10,491 nt of DNA, taken from assembly GCA_021413665.1 (NCBI GenBank), contig JAIOPW010000297.1, forward strand, positions 1-10,491, read 5' to 3'. Below are positions 1-6,297 of the stretch, piece by piece. Made by a program: the position numbers and the translations under genes. Positions within the stretch are counted from its first letter, which is position 1; each line of letters starts with the position of its first letter. The notes beneath the pieces are model-generated. The model saw only the letters and a program-made list of their open reading frames with translations, did not search any database and was not told where the DNA came from. Origin of the DNA: Rhodocyclales bacterium. GTDB lineage: Bacteria > Pseudomonadota > Gammaproteobacteria > Burkholderiales > Rhodocyclaceae.

Positions 1-1454
1 TGACCTCGATGCCCTTCTTGCGGAAGACCTCCAGGTGCGGGCTGTTCTTCGCCGCATTGAAGGTCTCGGCGGTGACGTAGTAGATCTTTTCCTGCTCCGG
101 TTTCATGCGGGCGATGTAGTCGGCCAGCGACACAGTCTCGTCGGTCGTGTCGGCGTGGGTCGAGGCGAAGCGAAGCAGCGCGGCGATCCTGTCCTTGTTG
201 GCGTGGTCCTCGCCCATGCCTTCCTTGAGCACCTTGCCGAACTCGCCCCAGAACTTGGCGTACTTTTCCTTCTGCGCCGCATCCTCGTTGTTGGCGAGAT
301 CGGCCAGCATGCCGAGGACCTTGTTGGTGCAGCCCTTGCGGATCGCCTCGATGTCCTTCGATTCCTGGAGGATTTCGCGCGAGACATTGAGCGGCAGGTC
401 GGCCGAATCGACCACCCCGCGCACGAAGCGCAGATAGAGCGGCATCAGCTGCTCGGCGTCGTCCATGATGAAGACGCGGCGCACATAGAGCTTGACGCCG
501 TGACGGGCATTGCGGTCCCACATGTCGAAGGGCGCGCGGGCCGGCACGTAGAGCAGTTGCGTGTATTCCGTCTTGCCCTCGACGCGGGCGTGGGTCCAGG
601 TCAGCGGGTCCTCGAAATCGTGGCCGACGTGTTTGTAGAACTCCTTGTACTGCTCGTCGGTGATGTCGTTCTTCGAGCGGGCCCACAAGGCGGAAGCCTG
701 ATTGACGGTTTCGTCATCAAAGGTGGCGACCTGTTCCTTCTTCTCCTCGTCCCATTTTGGCGACCTGTTCCTTCTTCTCCTCGTCCCATTTTTCGCCCTT
801 CATCACGATGGGCTGGACGATGTGGTCGGAGTACTTGCGGATGATGGACTTGAGCTTCCAGGCAGACAGCAGGTCGTCCTCGCCTTCCTTGAGGTGCAGG
901 GTGATCTCGGTGCCGCGCGCAGCGCGGTCAGCCATCTCGATGCTGAATTCGCCCGTGCCTTCCGATTCCCAGCGCACACCCTGGTTCGGCTCGGCGCCGG
1001 CGCGGCGGGTCAGCACCGTGACGCGGTCGGCAACGATGAAGGAGGAGTAGAAACCGACGCCGAACTGGCCGATCAGGCTGGCGTCCTTCTTTTCGTCACC
1101 CGACAGCTTCGAGAAGAACTCGCGGGTGCCCGATTTGGCTATGGTTCCCAGGTTAGTGATCACTTCCTCGCGACTCATGCCGACGCCGTTGTCGGCGATT
1201 GTCAGTGTCCTCGCGGCCAGGTCAAAGGCAATGCGGATCTTGAAGTCGGAGTCGCCCTCGAACAGCCCGGCGTTGTGCAGGGCCTCGAAGCGCAGCTTGT
1301 CGCAGGCGTCCGACGCGTTGGAAATCAGCTCGCGCAGGAAAATCTCGCGGTTGGAGTACAGCGAGTGGATCATCAACTGGAGGAGCTGCTTGACCTCGGT
1401 CTGGAAGCCGAGGGTTTCGCGCGAGGTTTGCGCGGTCTGGGTCTCAGTGCTCAT
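1..1454 (-). pseudogene. htpG: HtpG (Hsp90-family chaperone), frameshifted and cut by the window edge
   Basis: HtpG is a cytosolic ATP-dependent dimeric chaperone. The intact first frame (1454 down to a TGA at 717-719, 245 residues) carries the complete GHKL ATPase domain: ELISNASDACDKLR near residues 42-55, IADNGVGMS near 86-94, LIGQFGVGFYSSF near 127-139 and RGTEITLHL near 180-188. After residue 232 the frame is lost to a 34-bp tandem duplication (725-792). The middle domain continues in another frame from about 720 down to position 1 (for example NQASALWARSKNDITDEQYK, then LPLNVSREILQ, then NSPHLEVFRKKGIEV). Deleting one repeat copy rejoins the frames as EKKEQVA-TFDDETVNQ. By comparison with E. 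coli HtpG (624 residues), roughly 165-170 C-terminal residues lie beyond the left edge. The start at 1454 is supported by the conserved N-terminus (GFQTEVKQLLQLMIHSLYSN) and an AAGAGGA ribosome binding site. As read, the product would be an isolated ATPase domain without middle and dimerisation domains. The family is certain; whether the break is real is not. Confidence 0.93.
725..792. repeat. Exact 34-bp tandem duplication inside htpG
   Basis: Positions 725-758 and 759-792 are identical and directly adjacent. Because 34 is not a multiple of three, the second copy shifts the htpG frame and the reading ends at a TGA (717-719) just past the repeat. The unit encodes the charged linker region (WDEEKKEQVA) between the ATPase and middle domains. 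No target-site or transposon signature is visible. It looks like replication slippage or an assembly or sequencing artefact. Confidence 0.95.
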
Positions 1455-1459
1455 CGGGA

Positions 1460-1521
1460 ATCCTCTTGAAACAACGATCGAAAAACCGATATGGGGGCGA
1501 CCAAGCCCGTTTCAAGAGGAT
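1460..1521. repeat. Perfect 13-bp inverted repeat spanning the htpG promoter and ribosome binding site
   Basis: ATCCTCTTGAAAC at 1460-1472 is the exact reverse complement of GTTTCAAGAGGAT at 1509-1521, with 36 bp between. The promoter-distal arm (1509-1521) contains the sigma-32 -35 box. The promoter-proximal arm (1460-1472) contains the htpG Shine-Dalgarno AAGAGGA on the minus strand. A transcript from the sigma-32 promoter starts between the arms and carries only the SD arm. A transcript entering from further upstream would carry both arms and could pair the SD. It could instead be a DNA operator. A function is inferred only. Confidence 0.75.
1489..1516 (-). promoter_or_regulatory. Heat-shock (sigma-32/RpoH) promoter of htpG
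   Basis: Read on the minus strand, a -35 box CTTGAAA (1516-1510) is followed after exactly 13 nt by a -10 box CCCCATAT (1496-1489). This matches the known sigma-32 consensus (CTTGAAA, 11-16 nt, CCCCATNT) at every defined base. Transcription would start near 1481-1483, leaving a short leader of about 28 nt before the htpG start. HtpG is a classic member of the RpoH regulon, so motif and gene agree. Confidence 0.9.
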
Positions 1522-1741
1522 GGGCATGGCGGCGCGACCCGAGCCCGGACCAGCCGGGAAAGCAGGCTTGCCCCGGGGACAAACTCCTTGGATACCCGCG
1601 GGATCAAGAGTCGGCGCCGGCGAGACGGCGAGCGTCGGCTCAACGGTCCAGTCGCTCGGAGTTGCCATCCATTCTGCGTGGTGGCACGATGCAATCATGA
1701 ACAAGGGTCTTCCACATCTTCCTTAGGCCACGGACGTCATC

Positions 1742-2110
1742 ATGTTCATCAACCCGATGTGGGATAGCGAAAGCCAGCGCATTGGCAAGCAGAAATGTAC
1801 GCCCTTGGGATATCGCCTTCATCTCGTGTCGGACCTGGTGGGCTTTGTTGCCCTGATCCTGCTGCTGGTCACTTTCGTCTATCTTCGCTTTCGCAGCGTG
1901 CTTGGCAGCTTTCACGAGTCGCTCTGGTGGCTGCTGGCGGTCCCGGTCGCGATGGCATTCGGCGGCACCCTGCTGCACCGGTATTCCTGGCTGCTGGCAG
2001 AAAGGAAGGGGTTTCGGTACGACGACAAAACCTGCGAAGCGAGCTGGCTGGAAAACGGGCAGCAAACCGTCGTCAAATGGCCCGCCGCGCAAGAAACGCG
2101 TGTTGAATAG
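1742..2110 (+). CDS. Small two-helix inner-membrane protein, function unknown
   Basis: The 122-residue product has a polar N-terminus (residues 1-28), a clear membrane helix at about 29-49 (VSDLVGFVALILLLVTFVYL), a short loop, a second helix at about 61-80 (LWWLLAVPVAMAFGGTLLHRY), and a charged C-terminal tail with aromatic residues and tryptophans. I do not recognise a named family. The pattern suggests a small integral membrane protein with both ends on the same side. The start at 1742 has only a weak GGA upstream; ATG 1757 (MWDSESQRIG) is an alternative. It is divergent from htpG and lies 44 bp upstream of the ADP-ribosylglycohydrolase gene on the same strand, so the two may be co-transcribed. 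No promoter stood out in 1522-1741, which otherwise shows no gene. Confidence 0.72.
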   Translation: MFINPMWDSESQRIGKQKCTPLGYRLHLVSDLVGFVALILLLVTFVYLRFRSVLGSFHESLWWLLAVPVAMAFGGTLLHRYSWLLAERKGFRYDDKTCEASWLENGQQTVVKWPAAQETRVE

Positions 2111-2140
2111 CCGATGACATTCGCGCTTCCGTCTTGCGCA

Positions 2141-2148
2141 AAGAGAGG
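2141..2148 (+). promoter_or_regulatory. Ribosome binding site deciding the ADP-ribosylglycohydrolase start
   Basis: AAGAGAGG lies 6 nt before ATG 2155. The longer reading from TTG 2134 would place this purine run inside the coding region, and ATG 2149 is too close to it. ATG 2155 (MDRAEAAVGCILGTAVGDALG) is therefore preferred and also begins right before the conserved family N-terminus. Confidence 0.7.
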
Positions 2149-2154
2149 ATGCGA

Positions 2155-3216
2155 ATGGACCGCGCTGAAGCAGCGGTAGGTTGCATTCTCGGCACGGCGG
2201 TGGGAGACGCCCTCGGATTGGCCTGCGAGGGCCTTTCCGCAGATCGCCAGAAACGCTGGTTCCCCTCGCTCGACGGCTATCACTTGTTGCTTGGCAAGGG
2301 CCTGTGTTCGGACGATACGGAACACACCTGCATGATGGCGCAGTCGATCATCGTGTCGGGCGGTGACGAACAGTTGTTTGCACGGGATTTCACCTGGCGC
2401 CTGCGCTGGTGGCTGGTGGGCCTTCCGGCCGGAATCGGCCTCGGCACGCTGCGCTCGATCCTGAAGCTCTGGCTATTCGTTCCGAACCGGTGGCGCGGCG
2501 TGTACTCAGCGGGCAACGCGCCGGCAATGCGCAGCGCACTTCTCGGCGTGTGCTTCGCCGATGATGAAACGCGCCTGTCGCGCATCAACTGCCTGGTCAC
2601 GCGCATTACCCATACCGACCCCAAGGCGGAATGCGGCGCATTGGCGATTGCGCTCGCCGCGCGCTGCTCGATGCGCGCGCAAGATGCCGAGGCATTTCTC
2701 GCCGACCTTGCGCGCTTGACCGCACCGCTGGGAGCTGCCGGCGCCGAACTTGTCGACGTGGCGGTACGCGCGCGCGCCAGCGCCGCCGCGGGAGAAGCTA
2801 CCGAGGTTTTCGTGAAGTCGCTTGGCTGTATCGAGGGCGTATCGGGCTACATCTACCACAGCGTGCCGGCCGTATTGCATGCGTGGTTCTTGCACCCGCG
2901 CGACTACGCACACGCCGTAACTGCGATCATCCGCTGCGGAGGCGATACCGACACCACGGCAGCGATGCTTGGCGCAATCGTCGGCGCAGGGGTGGGCCGG
3001 ACGGGCATTCCCCAGAAATGGATCGATGACCTCATCGAGTGGCCGCGCACCTGTCACTGGATGGAGTCTCTCGCACTCAAGGCGGCGCATGCGGCGCAAA
3101 ACGGCGAACGGGGCGCGGCGCATCCATTGTCGATTGCGGGGCTCGCGCTGCGCAATGCCGCGTTTTTCTTTCTTGTACTGGTGCATGGGCTACGGCGCTT
3201 GTTTCCACCCTATTAG
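2155..3216 (+). CDS. ADP-ribosylglycohydrolase family protein with hydrophobic C-terminus
   Basis: The family (DraG/ARH type) hydrolyses ADP-ribose from modified proteins or related ADP-ribosyl compounds using a dinuclear magnesium centre. The 353-residue product has the N-terminal GTAVGDALG motif (13-21), the metal-binding SDDTEHT (52-58), GNAPAMR (120-126), THTDP (152-156) and the second metal motif CGGDTDTTAAMLGAIVG (261-277). All the expected acidic metal ligands are visible, so catalytic activity is plausible. Two things differ from compact DraG (about 290-300 residues): a hydrophobic, aromatic stretch around 84-108, and a C-terminal segment at about 325-345 that looks like a membrane helix followed by a basic tail (GLRRLFPPY). 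The preceding gene encodes a small membrane protein, which fits a membrane-associated pair. No ADP-ribosyltransferase is visible here, so the substrate is unknown. It is convergent with nasA, so a link to the nitrate genes is not implied. Confidence 0.9.
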   Translation: MDRAEAAVGCILGTAVGDALGLACEGLSADRQKRWFPSLDGYHLLLGKGLCSDDTEHTCMMAQSIIVSGGDEQLFARDFTWRLRWWLVGLPAGIGLGTLRSILKLWLFVPNRWRGVYSAGNAPAMRSALLGVCFADDETRLSRINCLVTRITHTDPKAECGALAIALAARCSMRAQDAEAFLADLARLTAPLGAAGAELVDVAVRARASAAAGEATEVFVKSLGCIEGVSGYIYHSVPAVLHAWFLHPRDYAHAVTAIIRCGGDTDTTAAMLGAIVGAGVGRTGIPQKWIDDLIEWPRTCHWMESLALKAAHAAQNGERGAAHPLSIAGLALRNAAFFFLVLVHGLRRLFPPY

Positions 3217-3260
3217 CCCGGCTCGTTGCTTCGTCAAACGCTGACCGGCGCCACAGTCTC

Positions 3261-5954
3261 CTATTGTGCGGCCATGCGCCTGAGTTCGGGAAGACAAGAG
3301 CCGCAATTGCTGCCGCACTTGCGCTTTTCCTGAAGGGCGGCGAGATCGAGGCCGGCTGCAAGTTCGGCGCGGATTTCGGATTCGGAAACGTCGAAGCAGT
3401 TGCAGACGATGCGGCCGCGCGCCGGACCAGCGGCGGGCGGGGTTGCCAGCGGCGCGAACAGCCATTTGCGCAGATCGGCAGTGCTGCCGCCGCGCGCGAT
3501 GAGGTCGAGCAGCCAGTCGGTGGCGCGGGTTTCGTTGCACAGCAGGGCGCCGGCGAGGCGGTCGCCTTCGATCAGGGCGCGCTTGGCGATGCCGCACCGG
3601 GTGTCGTTGAAGGCCAGCATGTGGGGCGCGTCGAGGCCAGTCGCGGCGGCGAGTTCGGCCAACATGTCAGGCGACGGCACCGGGCTGCCCTCGCCACCCC
3701 AGGCACGCAGCACGACTACCGTGGAGTCGCGCCCGGCCAGGGTCAGCGTGGCGTGGTCGAAGCGCGCCAGCCATGGGTGCAGGGCGGCGTGCAGGCCACC
3801 CTCATCATCGCGTCGCATTGCCACCAGCTGCCAGCCGACGGTGAATTTTTCCACCTGCACCGCGGCGTGCTTGAGTTCGGGCTGGCGCGAAACCGGATCA
3901 GTGACCGGCAGGGTCAGGGCATTCACACCCAGACCGGACATGAATTGCCCGCCCCAGTGCATCGGCACGTAGGTCTGCGCCGGACGCAGCGTGTTTGACG
4001 CGGCCGCGCGCAGCAGCAGCGAGCCGCGCTTGCCCTTGAGCCGAACCAGATCGCCGTCGACGATGCCGCGCCGTTCCATGTCGCGCGGATGCATTTCGAT
4101 GGCCGGTTCCGGGGCATGGGCGTGCAGGCGCGACACCACGCCGGTGCGGCTCATGCCGTGCCACTGGTCGCGCAGGCGGCCGGTGTTCAGATGCAGCGGA
4201 TGGCGCGGGTCGGTGGCCTCGGCCAGCGGCTGGTGCTGCGTTGATGTGAAGCGGGCGCGGCCGCTGGCGGTGGGAAACACGCCGCCGGCATAGAGGCGCG
4301 GTGTGCCGAACACGGCACCGGCCCGCAGCGGCCATTGCTGCGGGCCGGATTGTTCCAGCAGGGCGTAGGAGAGGCCGCCGATATCGAGGTCGCGGCCGAC
4401 GGTCGTGGCGCGGTGCTCGTTGAAAATATCCTCGGTGTTCGCATACGGAAAGAGCGTATCGCCGTATTGCGAGAGCCGACTTTCCAATCTGTGCGCGAAG
4501 TCCACCACGATGCGCCAATCGGCCCTCGCCTCGCCCGGCGCCGGCACGGCGGCATGCACGCGGCTGATGCGACGCTCCGAGTTGGTCACCGTGCCCTCCT
4601 TCTCGCCCCAGCCGGCGGCCGGCAACAGCAGGTCGGCGTGGGCCGCCGTGTCGGTGTCGGCGCTGACCTCCTGCAACACCACGAAGGGGCACTTGGCCAG
4701 TGCTTCGTGCACCCGTGTCAGGTCGGGCAGCGATTGCGCCGGATTGGTGCAGGCGATCCACAAGGCCTTGATCTCGCCGCGATGCACGGCCTCGAACAAC
4801 TCCACCGCGGTGAAGCCAGGCTTTGCGGGTACGTCCGCCACGCCCCACAGGCGAGCCACTTCGGCACGGTGTTCCGGGTTGGCCAGGTCGCGGTGCGCCG
4901 AGAGCAGATTGGCCAGGCCGCCGACCTCGCGCCCGCCCATGGCATTGGGCTGGCCGGTAAGCGAGAAGGGGCCGCAGCCGGGCTTGCCGATCTTGCCGGT
5001 GGCCAGGTGCAGATGGATGATCGCGGCGTTGTTGTCGGTGCCGTGGCTGGACTGGTTGAGGCCCTGGCAGTACAAGGACAGCGCCGCCGGCGCCTGGCCG
5101 AACCAGCGCGCGGCGGTGACGATGTCCTCCGCTTTCACACCGCAGATGTCGGCCGCCAGGGCCGGCGTGTAGTCGCGCACCAGGGCCTTCAGCGCATCGA
5201 AACCTTCGGTGTGGGCGCGAACGTAGTCGAGGTCGGCCAGGTCTTCCCACAGCAGCACGTGCAGCATCGCGTTGTAGAGCGCGATGTCGGTGCCGGGCAG
5301 GATGGCCAGGTGCAGGTCGGCGGCTTCGGCCGTGTCGGTACGACGCGGATCGACCACGATCAGCTTCATCTCTGGTCTTGCCGCGCGGGCGTCCTCGATA
5401 CGTCGGAACAGCACGGGATGCGCCCAGGCGGTATTGGAGCCGGCGATCAGCAGGCAGTCGGCGTGATCGATGTCTTCATACGAACACGGCGGCGCGTCGG
5501 CCCCCAGCGTGGCCTTGTAGCCGGCCACCGCCGAGCTCATGCACAGGCGCGAATTGGTGTCGACGTTGTTGGTGCCGATCAGTCCCTTCGCCAGCTTGTT
5601 GAAGACGTAGTAGTCCTCGGTCAGCAACTGGCCGCTGATGTAGAAGGCGACGCTGTCCGGGCCGTGCTCGCTGATGGCACGGGCGAATTTCTCCGCAGCA
5701 TGGTCGAGCGCGGCGTCCCAGCTCACGCGTTTGCGCGCGGCGGTCTTGTCGCTCCGCAGTTGCGGATGCATGAGGCGCTGCGCCATCACCTGCGGCGTCA
5801 TGCCCAGGTGCAGCGTGCCGCCCTTGGTGCACAGGCGGCCGAAGTTCGCCGGATGGTCCGGGTCGCCGCGCACGCCAGTGATCTGCGTCGCGTCGTGTTC
5901 GATGATCACACCACAGCCGACGCCGCAATAGGGGCAGGTGCTTCGCGTTTCCAT
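3261..5954 (-). CDS. nasA: Assimilatory nitrate reductase, catalytic subunit NasA with C-terminal BFD-type [2Fe-2S] domain
   Basis: This cytoplasmic molybdenum enzyme reduces nitrate to nitrite for assimilation. Of 897 residues, the N-terminus binds a [4Fe-4S] cluster (CPYCGVGC: C7, C10, C14, plus C42 in RLCTKGG). The central region is a bis-MGD molybdopterin oxidoreductase domain (GSNTAWAHP, VVDPRRTDTA, GQPNAMGGREVGG, TNSERRISR), followed by a molydopterin dinucleotide-binding domain (HLNTGRLRDQWHGMSRTG, VPMHWGGQF). The last 50 residues form a BFD-like [2Fe-2S] domain with C851, C853, C884 and C887. Length and domain order match intact NasA of the type with a BFD tail. It is the last gene of the operon, 31 bp after nirD. 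The ribosome binding site is weak, suggesting coupling or low expression. No dedicated NasC/NasB-type reductase is in the window, so its electron donor is not identified. Confidence 0.95.
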   Translation of the reverse strand: METRSTCPYCGVGCGVIIEHDATQITGVRGDPDHPANFGRLCTKGGTLHLGMTPQVMAQRLMHPQLRSDKTAARKRVSWDAALDHAAEKFARAISEHGPDSVAFYISGQLLTEDYYVFNKLAKGLIGTNNVDTNSRLCMSSAVAGYKATLGADAPPCSYEDIDHADCLLIAGSNTAWAHPVLFRRIEDARAARPEMKLIVVDPRRTDTAEAADLHLAILPGTDIALYNAMLHVLLWEDLADLDYVRAHTEGFDALKALVRDYTPALAADICGVKAEDIVTAARWFGQAPAALSLYCQGLNQSSHGTDNNAAIIHLHLATGKIGKPGCGPFSLTGQPNAMGGREVGGLANLLSAHRDLANPEHRAEVARLWGVADVPAKPGFTAVELFEAVHRGEIKALWIACTNPAQSLPDLTRVHEALAKCPFVVLQEVSADTDTAAHADLLLPAAGWGEKEGTVTNSERRISRVHAAVPAPGEARADWRIVVDFAHRLESRLSQYGDTLFPYANTEDIFNEHRATTVGRDLDIGGLSYALLEQSGPQQWPLRAGAVFGTPRLYAGGVFPTASGRARFTSTQHQPLAEATDPRHPLHLNTGRLRDQWHGMSRTGVVSRLHAHAPEPAIEMHPRDMERRGIVDGDLVRLKGKRGSLLLRAAASNTLRPAQTYVPMHWGGQFMSGLGVNALTLPVTDPVSRQPELKHAAVQVEKFTVGWQLVAMRRDDEGGLHAALHPWLARFDHATLTLAGRDSTVVVLRAWGGEGSPVPSPDMLAELAAATGLDAPHMLAFNDTRCGIAKRALIEGDRLAGALLCNETRATDWLLDLIARGGSTADLRKWLFAPLATPPAAGPARGRIVCNCFDVSESEIRAELAAGLDLAALQEKRKCGSNCGSCLPELRRMAAQ

Positions 5955-5985
5955 GATCTGAAAGTCGGCGCTGGTGATACGGCGA

Positions 5986-6297
5986 TTATGTCAGTTGCAG
6001 CCACACCGCGCCGCCGTCAAGCTTCACCTCGAAGCGACGCGCGCAGCCCTTGTCCGGCGCCACCGCCTCCCCATCCTTGAGGCCGATCTTGATTCCATGC
6101 AGCGGACAGGTCACCGTCTCGCCATGGACGATGCCCTGCGACAACGGGCCGCCCTTGTGCGGGCACTTGTCGTGCAGGCCGAAGACCTGGTCGTCCGCGG
6201 TGCGGAAGATCGCGATGTCGCCCTGCGACGAAGCGACGACGCGGCTGCCTTGCAGCGCGATCTCGTCGAGCGCACACACCTTGATCCAGCCTTTCAT
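5986..6297 (-). CDS. nirD: NADH-dependent nitrite reductase small subunit NirD (Rieske-like)
   Basis: NirD partners NirB in the cytoplasmic siroheme nitrite reductase that makes ammonium from nitrite with NADH. The 103-residue product carries a full Rieske [2Fe-2S] ligand set: C45 and H47 in CPHKGGPLS, and C64 and H67 in CPLHGIKIGL. E. coli NirD is about 108 residues and lacks some of these ligands; many other NirD proteins keep them. The start at 6297 is chosen because its ATG overlaps the nirB stop as ATGA (6294-6297), the typical translational coupling. A longer in-frame reading to 6381 would run into nirB and has no family support. The gene appears intact. Confidence 0.94.
   Translation of the reverse strand: MKGWIKVCALDEIALQGSRVVASSQGDIAIFRTADDQVFGLHDKCPHKGGPLSQGIVHGETVTCPLHGIKIGLKDGEAVAPDKGCARRFEVKLDGGAVWLQLT

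Noticed and set aside
1460..1521. CIRCE element (HrcA operator) at htpG
   Set aside because: The inverted repeat does not match the CIRCE consensus arms (TTAGCACTC / GAGTGCTAA) or its 9-bp spacing.
1522..1741. Small open frames between htpG and the membrane-protein gene
   Set aside because: Several short frames overlap on both strands, with Arg/Pro-rich composition, no ribosome binding sites and no motifs.
2155..3216. Reading the ADP-ribosylglycohydrolase as DraG controlling nitrogenase
   Set aside because: No DraT or nif genes are present, the protein is longer with a hydrophobic tail, and proximity to nitrate genes is only convergent.
3217..3260. Possible bidirectional terminator between the convergent genes
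   Set aside because: I found no stem-loop of convincing length and no T-run in the 44-bp gap.
3039..3998. A plus-strand open frame running from the ADP-ribosylglycohydrolase gene into the nasA end
   Set aside because: It spans two real genes in the wrong frame and strand and has no coherent domain.
3898..5250. A 450-residue minus-strand frame overlapping nasA
   Set aside because: It is an Arg/Pro/Gly-rich shifted frame inside nasA, with no family features.
4335..6080. A 581-residue open frame on the plus strand opposite nasA
   Set aside because: It is antisense to a fully conserved NasA, has no recognisable motif, and is the usual by-product of GC-rich codon use.
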